From JAUPKT01 sp964427855 (GTDB lineage: Bacteria > Desulfobacterota > Desulfomonilia > Desulfomonilales > Desulfomonilaceae), in assembly GCA_964427855.1 (NCBI GenBank), contig CAYRVH010000074.1, positions 1 to 12,902 of the forward strand: DNA of 12,902 bases, given 5' to 3'. Below, piece after piece: positions 1-6,403 of the stretch; position 1 is the first letter of the stretch, and each line of letters begins with the position of its first letter. Both the position numbers and the translations under genes were made by a program. The notes below the pieces were generated by a model. That model did not search any database and was not told the DNA's origin. It worked only from the letters and a program-made list of their open reading frames with translations.

Positions 1-375
1 AGACTCAACATCAAACCTTTGCGTGAAGCTGGAAAACTTGAACCCTTTGATACCCAAAGCGAAAATACGATGCACCTCTTTTTCAAGGTCCGCCATCGAA
101 GGATGCAAAGTCGCCATGGTTTTGATTCGGTGAGAGGCGTTTGTGAAACTTATAAAAAGATCGTTTTCAGCCTTCACTCGCTCGGCGTGGGCGGTGGGCA
201 GGAGAATGCACGCGTCAACGCCGTGAAGACAGGCCGCAGCCTCCAGACTACATGGCCTGAGCCTGCGATACCCATGGTCCGTATCGAGACGGAGTTCTGC
301 CACCATGCGCGTTTTCTTCGCAACATTCCGCACCAATTTAGGGGTAAACATGTGGCAATGAGCATCTACGATCAT
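1..375 (-). CDS. Amidohydrolase-family metal-dependent hydrolase, N-terminal part (runs off left edge)
   Basis: Reading the minus strand from an ATG at 375 gives 125 codons open to the window edge with no stop. The protein begins MIVDAHCHMF; the HxH at residues 6-8 is the N-terminal metal-binding motif of TIM-barrel amidohydrolases (amidohydrolase-2, TatD-like and related families). Later stretches fit alternating strands and helices of the barrel: GVDACILLPTA (near residues 53-63), then TLHPSMADLEKEV, and ALGIKGFKF near residues 106-114. The remaining metal ligands (later His, the catalytic Asp) would lie beyond position 1. The ATG sits 4 bases after the TGA of the DUF3124 gene, which implies translational coupling; no strong ribosome binding site is seen apart from a GGAAAAG-like stretch inside the end of that gene. 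Family membership is well supported; the substrate is unknown. Confidence 0.8.
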   Translation of the reverse strand, partial: MIVDAHCHMFTPKLVRNVAKKTRMVAELRLDTDHGYRRLRPCSLEAAACLHGVDACILLPTAHAERVKAENDLFISFTNASHRIKTMATLHPSMADLEKEVHRIFALGIKGFKFSSFTQRFDVES

Positions 376-379
376 TTCA

Positions 380-874
380 TCACTTTTCCGATGACGCCAG
401 CCCGACGTCTGCAATGACTCTGCCCTCTGTCACAAATGATATTCCGAGTCCGGAATGAATCGTTATCATCACGCACTCCACGATGGGGGGTGTAATAGGC
501 TTGGTTGCCTTCCACTGCACAAGGAATTTCGCGCCTGAGCCTCCCGAAGTATCGCTCTCTTCTACGATGAAATGGGTGGTCGCCAGAGGTGCTAACAGCT
601 GCTCCTTTTTCAGGTGATCCCGCACCAATTTCCCAGCGGAGTCATAATATTTCACCGAGGTGATGGTCAGAGGTTCCGCCACGGCGGTGTTTCGGACGCT
701 TAAAGTAGCCGTCAAGTCCAGAGGGCGCGACCGCAGTCCCCCATAAATATGCGAATATACAGGCACATAAATGGTTTGGCCGGTTGTATGATGCGAAAAA
801 TCGCCTGCATAACTAAGGCCGACGAGAACCATGACACACATTCCGCCGACGATCCTCAAAGATTTGGGGTTCAT
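380..874 (-). CDS. DUF3124 family exported protein
   Basis: 164 residues. The frame is open further upstream, but the ATG at 874 is preceded 5 bases away by AAGGAGG, and it places a clean signal peptide at the N-terminus: MNPKSLR, a hydrophobic stretch at about residues 8-20, and a likely cleavage after SYA at about residue 23. The mature part has features I associate with DUF3124: GQTIYVPVYSHIYGG, then TATLSVRNT, VKYYDSAGKLVRDHL, LAPLATTHFIVEESD, GGSGAKFLVQW and GISFVTEGR near the C-terminus. The function of the family is unknown. With a signal peptide and no further membrane segment or visible lipobox, it is likely periplasmic. It lies between the antiporter gene (gap 67 bases) and the amidohydrolase gene (gap 4 bases). 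Confidence 0.85.
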   Translation of the reverse strand: MNPKSLRIVGGMCVMVLVGLSYAGDFSHHTTGQTIYVPVYSHIYGGLRSRPLDLTATLSVRNTAVAEPLTITSVKYYDSAGKLVRDHLKKEQLLAPLATTHFIVEESDTSGGSGAKFLVQWKATKPITPPIVECVMITIHSGLGISFVTEGRVIADVGLASSEK

Positions 875-879
875 GCTCT

Positions 880-886
880 CCTCCTT
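880..886 (-). promoter_or_regulatory. Ribosome binding site that fixes the DUF3124 start
   Basis: AAGGAGG on the minus strand, 5 bases before the ATG at 874. It decides against longer starts in the same frame, which would bury the signal peptide behind 46 Arg-rich residues and overlap the antiporter gene. Confidence 0.8.
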
Positions 887-898
887 TTCTCGCGTTCG

Positions 899-912
899 GA
901 AGGAACTCCTTC
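899..912 (-). repeat. Short perfect inverted repeat upstream of the DUF3124 gene
   Basis: GAAGGA-GT-TCCTTC on the minus strand, a 6+2+6 palindrome in the 67-base gap between the antiporter stop and the DUF3124 start, just upstream of its ribosome binding site. It could be a small protein-binding site. As RNA the 2-base centre would force a shorter stem. No T-run follows, so it is not a terminator. It may be chance. Confidence 0.3.
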
Positions 913-941
913 GCATGCTCCACCGTTTCTCATACATGCGG

Positions 942-2927
942 TTACGAAGGGGTAACCAACCTCTCCAGAGAAGCGATGGAACCAGAATCCGCGAACACCA
1001 CAATGATGTCATCAGCTTCTATCTTCTCATCCGCTGCGGGGTTGGCTAAAAAACTTTCTCCTCTCTTCAACCCGAGAACCGTTACCCCGTATTTTTTCCT
1101 CAAGTCGAGTTCCTTGATGGTTTTTTGCGCTGCCGCAGATCCTGGGGCAACGCGTAATGCATGAATGTGAGCGCCTGCTTGCTGAAGGTTCAGGTCTGCA
1201 ATATGCGGGGAATGTTCGCTGAGCCTGCGCAGCATGCCGTAGTGATCCGCTCTGATTTGATCCACGATCTGATCTACTTCTCGTCTGGGGACAAAAAACT
1301 TTGACAAGACGCGGGTGAGTATCTCGATGGACGCTTCGTAATCCTCAGGTATGACTTCATCCGCGCCCAGCGCGAGTAATGCATCGACTTCCGAAAGAAA
1401 TCGCGTCCGGCAAATGATGTGCACAGATTGGTTGAGCGCTCGTGCGGCGGAGATAATCCTCTTTGTGGCATTGGGATCAGAAATCACGATAACGAGCAGC
1501 GCGCAATTCATGATACCGGCGTGCATCAACACCGTTGCTTGAGATGCATCTCCTTGAAAAATTGGCGTTCCTTTTTCCCTCTCCTTGCGGACGGTTTCAG
1601 GGTTGAGTTCAATAATCACTCGCGAGATTCCCGAGAGGGAGGCGGCGAGAGATAAATGCCTCCCATTTGTACCGTATCCCACTATGATGAGCCCTCGATT
1701 CGTTGCGCTGGGGCTCTCGATGGTTTGGCTTGCTTTGAGGCCTGTTTTCCAAGATGAAGGGAGCGGCAGTTTCAGCAGGGCGTCCGCGATGGTTTGGCCA
1801 GAGCCAATGAGGTACGGGGTAGCCATCATGGTGATCACGGACACGCCCAGGAATAATTGATAAAACTCCGGCGAGAGGAGACCGAGACTTATGCCTGGTT
1901 TTGACAGTACGAATGAGAATTCGCCGATCTGGCTGAGGGCTAAACCTGAAAGAACAGCAGTTCTCAGAGGAAGTTTGAGGAGCAAGGCTGTGGCGCCCGC
2001 TATGAGGGCCTTGACCAGCATCACGCAGAAGGTCACCCCGGATAAATACCAAAGATGGCTCACTGCGTATTTCACATCAAGGAGCATGCCCACTGACACA
2101 AAAAAGATGCTGGTGAACAAATCCCTGAAAGGCAGCACATTTCCCAAAGCCGTTTCGCTGAATTCGGATTCAGATACGATGAGCCCCGCGATAAAGGCGC
2201 CCAGCGCCAGCGACAGTCCCATGGAATGCGTAAGCCATGCCACGCCGAGGGCGAGCAGCACTATGGCGATCACGAATAACTCCCGGTTTTTCATCTTGGC
2301 CACATTGTGGAGCAGCATGGGAACCACGTAGCGTGTTCCCAAAATGACCACGGCCACAATAGTCAGGGACTTCACGAGGAGCACGCCGAATTCGTTGACA
2401 AGTCTCTCGCTTTTGCCTGCGAGAAATGGAACAAACAGCATCAAAGGAACGACGATGATATCTTGGAAGATAAGAATGACTACGGCTAATCGACCGTGAG
2501 GAGTCTCAACCAACAGCTTGTCTTGGAGGATTTTCAGCACTATCGCGGTGCTGCTCAGAGCCAACAGAAACCCGAAAAATATTGCGTGGTTCACACTCAA
2601 ACCCAGCGCCAGCCCCAGCCCTGCCCCCGCGCCCAAGGTCAACCCAACCTGAATGCCGCCCCCACACACCGTCATGAACCGCATTTTCAACAAAGTCTTG
2701 AGAGAAAATTCTACGCCAATGGTGAATAAAAGACAGACGACCCCCATCTCAGCGATCTGTTCAACGCCGTCTATTTCGTGGATTATTTGTAGGCCGTGGG
2801 GGCCGCAAATGATGCCTGTGATGAGAAAACCGACCACAGGAGGAATTGACAATCGGTGACAGACCAGAGCCACACCCAGGGCGAGAGCGCAAATATACAC
2901 AATATCATGGAGTAATAATTCGCTCAC
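942..2927 (-). CDS. CPA2-family cation/proton antiporter with RCK (TrkA-N and TrkA-C) domains, Kef/YbaL type
   Basis: 661 residues, the usual size for Kef-type antiporters with cytosolic regulatory domains. Residues 1 to about 385 are very hydrophobic and should form the roughly 12-helix exchanger core. Family signatures are visible: PPVVGFLITGIICGPHG (29-45), SSTAIVLKILQD (125-136), FQDI at 154-157 with the conserved Asp156 of the ion site, FFVSVGM (275-281) and LSQIGEFSFVL (331-341). A nucleotide-binding RCK_N domain follows, with IIVGYGTNGRH (414-424) and an acidic residue, Glu440, at the end of the second strand, which suggests NAD(H). An RCK_C (TrkA-C) domain occupies about 575-655. The protein would exchange K+ or Na+ for protons across the inner membrane under ligand control. 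The start is GTG at 2927 with only a weak GAGAG-like binding site, so the exact N-terminus is less certain than the gene. Ion selectivity cannot be deduced. Confidence 0.93.
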   Translation of the reverse strand: MSELLLHDIVYICALALGVALVCHRLSIPPVVGFLITGIICGPHGLQIIHEIDGVEQIAEMGVVCLLFTIGVEFSLKTLLKMRFMTVCGGGIQVGLTLGAGAGLGLALGLSVNHAIFFGFLLALSSTAIVLKILQDKLLVETPHGRLAVVILIFQDIIVVPLMLFVPFLAGKSERLVNEFGVLLVKSLTIVAVVILGTRYVVPMLLHNVAKMKNRELFVIAIVLLALGVAWLTHSMGLSLALGAFIAGLIVSESEFSETALGNVLPFRDLFTSIFFVSVGMLLDVKYAVSHLWYLSGVTFCVMLVKALIAGATALLLKLPLRTAVLSGLALSQIGEFSFVLSKPGISLGLLSPEFYQLFLGVSVITMMATPYLIGSGQTIADALLKLPLPSSWKTGLKASQTIESPSATNRGLIIVGYGTNGRHLSLAASLSGISRVIIELNPETVRKEREKGTPIFQGDASQATVLMHAGIMNCALLVIVISDPNATKRIISAARALNQSVHIICRTRFLSEVDALLALGADEVIPEDYEASIEILTRVLSKFFVPRREVDQIVDQIRADHYGMLRRLSEHSPHIADLNLQQAGAHIHALRVAPGSAAAQKTIKELDLRKKYGVTVLGLKRGESFLANPAADEKIEADDIIVVFADSGSIASLERLVTPS

Positions 2928-3017
2928 GGTTTCGGCTCTCGCAGGTTACTTGGGGCAAACGCCACGCGGTCACTCCCTGCTGGGTTAGTCGAAAATGGCC
3001 GCTGATCCATTACATTA

Positions 3018-3401
3018 CTATACTTTAATAAGGTCGTCTCGGTTTGAGGGGCGCGGGTCCGAGCTGACGGATGGCGTTCCAGACGCCTGGCGCAGGCCTT
3101 CTTTTAGCTCGCCTTTTTGTCCTGCCTTGAACACTTGCACGGTCTTGAGAATCGCATGCCCCACCCGTTCAGCTTCGTCCGGCGTCAGATAGACCTGCTT
3201 CTCGAAAATCTGCATCAACCCAGGACGCCCGGTCTCCAGATCTTTTAACGTGTATCGTCCGAAATATACGCAAATATCAACGGGCGAAGATACCACCATC
3301 GTGCAGCCGGCATAGTAGGTATCAACGAAATCCGAGAGCGAACGCGCCGGCGTTTGGGTCGCCTTCGCCTCTTGACTCTTTTCTTCAGATGATTCTCTCA
3401 T
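3018..3401 (-). CDS. Small DUF3467-like protein
   Basis: 127 residues from the ATG at 3401, preceded by AAGGTCACACC. A longer frame exists upstream but would run into the Fe-S protein gene. The first 20 residues are charged and rich in Ser, Glu, Lys and Gln and are probably disordered. The conserved-looking core is DTYYAGCTMVVSSPVDICVYFGRY (27-50, quoted only as landmarks: YYAG, SSPVDICVYFG), followed by a loop and a helix, YLTPDEAERVGHAILKTVQVF (71-91). This strand-loop-helix pattern recalls DUF3467, a small family of unknown function common in Deltaproteobacteria. I rely on memory of the pattern, so the assignment is tentative. There is no signal peptide, so it is likely cytosolic. The tail after residue 100 is again low in structure. 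Confidence 0.65.
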   Translation of the reverse strand: MRESSEEKSQEAKATQTPARSLSDFVDTYYAGCTMVVSSPVDICVYFGRYTLKDLETGRPGLMQIFEKQVYLTPDEAERVGHAILKTVQVFKAGQKGELKEGLRQASGTPSVSSDPRPSNRDDLIKV

Positions 3402-3436
3402 GGTGTGACCTTTTTTTTGGATGTAAAGGAGGCTCC

Positions 3437-4507
3437 TCAATGCGCAGAGGCTGCCCTGTTGGCGGCTCTTTGCATGTACCAATCTACAATGTTTCTGGGA
3501 GGTTGCTCTTGGAGCTCGTCAGGTTTTCTCAACAACGAGATCGCATCGGTGGGGCATGTGGTCGTGCACACCCCGCAGCCGATGCACCTCTCGGGATCAA
3601 CTTGGTACGAGCTTTCGTACTCTTTGATAGCCTTCATGGGGCATCTCTCATTGGCGCAGGTCCCACAGGCCACACAGACATTCGGGTCGATGTATGCCAC
3701 ATAGTTGCTTCTTGCCATTAAATGAGGCGCCTTGAAGTATTTGACACCCCGGAGGATACCGCAACAGCATGGACAGCAATTGCAGACGAACATTTGACCG
3801 GATTGCACATTGTATGTACAGTGAACAAGCCCTTGTTCCTCGGCCTTGTCTAACACGGCAAGCGCTTCTTCCTTGGTGATGATTCTTCCCATGTGGTACC
3901 TGTCAAAAGCGCCCTCATGCTGAGAAAAGGACAAGCACACTTCAAGGGGGTGCTTGCACGGGTGGCCCTGAATAGCGGCCTCTTTTCTACAAATGCAATC
4001 CATGACTTGGAAGGATTTGGCCTTTCCCAAAGTCTGCCTTATATCTTCGTATGGGTGCACTTCTTGACCGCCCCTAATCTGAGCATTGATAGGAACGACT
4101 CGCATCACTGCAGGGGGGACCTTGCCAACGGTTGCCATCAACGACGGCGCATACTCTTCAACCAAGTCAGCGAGTTCTTTGTCCAATCTATTGAGCTGGA
4201 ATTCAAAGATGCCGACGATAAAAGGTACAAGCATGTAGACCTGTTCCCCCTTCAAACGGGCTGACCCGATTTGCCCCTTCTCTACCATGCAGTCGAGTGT
4301 TTTTTGCATTTCCTCAAGGGGCGCCCCCAATCTTTGGGCAATGGCTTCCGCAGTCTCGGGCAATGGGTTTATCTTGAGGGCCATTTCGGCATCTTCCGGA
4401 GTGAAAATCTTTTTGAGGATTTTCAGCTCGACGCCCGATTCGGTCTCAGGGTATCCATTCGGCAACTCGTCTAATTTTCGCGCCAGTCGTTTATACACAT
4501 CTTCCAT
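3437..4507 (-). CDS. Cys-rich 4Fe-4S protein with winged-helix-like N-terminus
   Basis: 356 residues. The ATG at 4507 is preferred over one 11 codons upstream because AGGAGG lies 8 bases before it. Residues 45-90 read like a small winged helix (PLPETAEAIAQRLGAPLEEM, then a second helix). Residues 94-104 (VPFIVGIFEFQ) resemble a stretch seen in related ferredoxin-domain proteins. The middle carries two unusual Cys groups: Cys171, 173, 184 and 191 (DCICRKE...PCKHPLEVC), and CNCCPCCCG at 242-250. The C-terminus has two 4Fe-4S motifs, Cys278/281/284/289 and Cys308/311/314/318, each followed by Pro; the first has Cx4C at its end instead of the usual Cx3C. It has no transmembrane segment. In this cluster it is the best candidate for the electron carrier or redox partner of the oxidoreductase and flavoenzyme. 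A regulatory role through the N-terminal domain is an alternative. Confidence 0.88.
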   Translation of the reverse strand: MEDVYKRLARKLDELPNGYPETESGVELKILKKIFTPEDAEMALKINPLPETAEAIAQRLGAPLEEMQKTLDCMVEKGQIGSARLKGEQVYMLVPFIVGIFEFQLNRLDKELADLVEEYAPSLMATVGKVPPAVMRVVPINAQIRGGQEVHPYEDIRQTLGKAKSFQVMDCICRKEAAIQGHPCKHPLEVCLSFSQHEGAFDRYHMGRIITKEEALAVLDKAEEQGLVHCTYNVQSGQMFVCNCCPCCCGILRGVKYFKAPHLMARSNYVAYIDPNVCVACGTCANERCPMKAIKEYESSYQVDPERCIGCGVCTTTCPTDAISLLRKPDELQEQPPRNIVDWYMQRAANRAASAH

Positions 4508-4515
4508 GTGCTGAA

Positions 4516-4521
4516 CCTCCT
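4516..4521 (-). promoter_or_regulatory. Ribosome binding site that fixes the Fe-S protein start
   Basis: AGGAGG on the minus strand, 8 bases before the ATG at 4507. The alternative in-frame ATG at 4540 has only AGGTG near it, so the shorter protein is preferred. Confidence 0.75.
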
Positions 4522-4591
4522 GTGCATTAAGGCGACCCATATTCGCACCTGTTTTGCAGCAACGGCGTTGCGTGGAGTCAAACGTTATCGG

Positions 4592-5374
4592 CTAGAAGAT
4601 TTCCAACTCGTCCGCGACCACCTTATAGGGTTTAGGGAATTCCGGCTGGAAGTTCTGATAAAACGTAATGGGATATCGCGCGCCTATTTTGCGGCCGGCA
4701 TTGGTGAGGCCGATGACGAGACTCTCGATCGCGCCGCCCGGTAGTGCAAAGACCATCTCGTCATCTTGGGTCATAGAAAAGATTCTGTCGCCCATGCCGG
4801 GGATGGCGATTCTCGGCATGCCGGTTTTGAAGGGCGCCAGCAAGTACTCAGTGCATTCCACTTTACCTCCAAAGTGGCCCTCTACTCTGCGACCCTCGTG
4901 AAACGTCCAAGCCTGGGTGAGGCGCATGATTTGCGCGGGATTGCCATAGAAGCAGACTGTATCGGGATCGTATTCCGCCTTTTGTAGAGGACCCAACAAG
5001 ATGCCATGCTGATTCTCTTTTTCCAGGGAAAACATGCTGGACGTCTCTGTAGAAGCGCCCTGTGCGTTCTCGGCAAATCCGACGTCACAAAAAAGCCTTG
5101 CAAGGGTAGCCAAAGGACGCGAGGCCCTTGTGAAGCCAAAGGTGATCATGGCAGGGACGCATACGAGGTCTTCCTTCTCCAAACCTAGTTCCCACGAGTA
5201 TGCTCTGGCCATAGTGACTGCCTGACAGATAGTGATACGCTTGCCCAAATGTGTCGAAGGTCTCCGACATTTCTTGGAAAAAGTCTCTCCCGCACGCAGA
5301 AAACGGACGCCTATAGGCGCTGTTTTCAACCGGAGATTGTCGCTGATAAATTGCGCTGCTTCTGTGGTCGTCAT
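4592..5374 (-). CDS. DUF169 family protein
   Basis: 260 residues, matching the usual size of the family (about 220-270). Landmarks are APIGVRFL (19-26), CQAVTMAR (50-57), ITFGFTRAS (77-85), CFYGNPAQIMRLTQA (141-155), a Cys-Thr-Glu at 174-176, and IPGMGDRIF then QDDEMVFALP (191-212). These are typical of DUF169, whose biochemical role is not established to my knowledge; members occur in anaerobes and archaea, often near Fe-S or acyl-CoA genes. Cys36, 50, 72, 96, 141 and 174 are visible, but no classical Fe-S motif is formed. It has no signal peptide or membrane helix. The ATG at 5374 has GGAG nearby. It sits 48 bases behind the oxidoreductase beta gene and 84 bases before the Fe-S gene, which suggests that it serves the same pathway. 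Confidence 0.87.
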   Translation of the reverse strand: MTTTEAAQFISDNLRLKTAPIGVRFLRAGETFSKKCRRPSTHLGKRITICQAVTMARAYSWELGLEKEDLVCVPAMITFGFTRASRPLATLARLFCDVGFAENAQGASTETSSMFSLEKENQHGILLGPLQKAEYDPDTVCFYGNPAQIMRLTQAWTFHEGRRVEGHFGGKVECTEYLLAPFKTGMPRIAIPGMGDRIFSMTQDDEMVFALPGGAIESLVIGLTNAGRKIGARYPITFYQNFQPEFPKPYKVVADELEIF

Positions 5375-5422
5375 GGTTGGCTCCTTGCTTGGTTTATGCT
5401 TCCTGTCGGTAGGCAGTGTGGC

Positions 5423-6292
5423 TCATTGAAAGGACTTGAGGATAGACTTCAACGCCTCCATGTCCACCGGTTGCGCAGCCAAGGGACCTTGTTGCAACGC
5501 GGGGAGGCGTGATTCGAATGATGGTCGGTCATTTTTGTAAATGACGCCGATGGGAATTTTATCTCCCCATTCCTCAGCCAATTTCATCGCGTTGGACCTG
5601 TCCGTGGGCTCATAATCTGCGCTAATCTCGTAGCATCTTTGGTTGTACCAGGCGTACGTGTTGACATGGTTGAAGGAAACGCAGGGTTGAAGCACGTCGA
5701 TGAGAGAGAAGCCCTTGTGCTGCACGCCCTGCTGGATGAGGGAAGAGAGGTGATCGATCTTTCCCGAGAATCCCCGCGCCACGAAGCCGGCGTTCATCGC
5801 GATGGCTACCAACACCGGATTGAAGGGTTCTGCCACGACGCCAGCCGGTTGAGTCTTGGTCACAAAGCCGACCATGCTGGTAGGACTGGCTTGGCCTTTG
5901 GTGAGACCATATACCTGATTGTTGTGAACCACCATCGTGACATCGATGTTTCGCCTTATTGCGTGGAGGAAATGGTTGCCACCCTCGCCGTACATACATC
6001 CGTCCCCGCTTTCTACAATCACGGTAAGGTGGGGATTGGCTATTTTTGCCCCAGTCGCAACCGGCAGCGCCCTTCCGTGAAGTCCGTTAAACACATTTGC
6101 ACGCAGGTAATGCGGGGCTTTTGCCGCTTGGCCGATGCCTGAAACGAAAAGCAATTCAAAGGGTTTCAAATCGAGTAATGTCAGGGCCTTTTTCATGGCC
6201 GCTAAGATAGAATGATTTCCACACCCTGGACACCACGCTGTCTCAAAATTCCCGAACTCATGCTCTATCGACGTGCGAGTCTCGACGCTCAT
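5423..6292 (-). CDS. 2-oxoacid:ferredoxin oxidoreductase, beta (TPP-binding) subunit
   Basis: 289 residues, the normal size for a KorB/OforB-type beta subunit. It carries thiamine diphosphate and one 4Fe-4S cluster. Visible signatures are WCPGCGNH (20-27, two cluster Cys), SGIGQAAKAPHYL (51-63) and HGRALPVATGAK (72-83); the ThDP/Mg motif is GDG at 96-98 with Asn124/Asn125 (VVHNNQVYG), followed by LTKGQASPTS and LQPCVSFN (201-208). Together with the alpha subunit it oxidatively decarboxylates a 2-oxoacid to the acyl-CoA, reducing ferredoxin, or runs in reverse. There is no separate ferredoxin (delta) domain in either subunit. GAGGAG lies about 6 bases before the ATG at 6292. The 2-oxoacid used (oxoglutarate, pyruvate, branched-chain or aryl) cannot be told from these motifs. 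Confidence 0.94.
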   Translation of the reverse strand: MSVETRTSIEHEFGNFETAWCPGCGNHSILAAMKKALTLLDLKPFELLFVSGIGQAAKAPHYLRANVFNGLHGRALPVATGAKIANPHLTVIVESGDGCMYGEGGNHFLHAIRRNIDVTMVVHNNQVYGLTKGQASPTSMVGFVTKTQPAGVVAEPFNPVLVAIAMNAGFVARGFSGKIDHLSSLIQQGVQHKGFSLIDVLQPCVSFNHVNTYAWYNQRCYEISADYEPTDRSNAMKLAEEWGDKIPIGVIYKNDRPSFESRLPALQQGPLAAQPVDMEALKSILKSFQ

Positions 6293-6306
6293 TGCTGCTC
6301 CTCAAC

Positions 6307-6327
6307 AGACAGGGCAATCGGCTGTCT
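6307..6327 (-). repeat. Inverted repeat in the alpha-beta gap of the oxidoreductase genes
   Basis: AGACAG and CTGTCT flank a 9-base spacer, 4 bases upstream of the ribosome binding site of the beta gene. As RNA it would give a 6-base-pair hairpin that could influence beta translation or mRNA processing. No U-run follows it, so it does not look like a terminator. The rest of the 111-base gap also contains GACAAGAG twice. Significance is uncertain. Confidence 0.3.
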
Positions 6328-6403
6328 TAACGCGAAATTGCCTCTTGTCCCTGCTGCTATCTCTTGTCAATCTCAAAGGATACCAGTCAGTTAGCCACCT
6401 TCC

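Noticed and set aside
19..417. Plus-strand open frame of 132 codons at the left edge
   Set aside because: It lies opposite the amidohydrolase start, has no recognisable domain and no good binding site; the minus frame from 375 has the HxH motif.
1609..2052. Minus-strand 147-codon frame inside the antiporter gene
   Set aside because: It is a shifted frame of a continuous, well-conserved antiporter; no evidence of a frameshift.
4559..4571. GCAACG-G-CGTTGC palindrome between DUF169 and Fe-S genes
   Set aside because: As RNA it gives only a 5-pair stem without a T-run; too short to call a terminator or operator.
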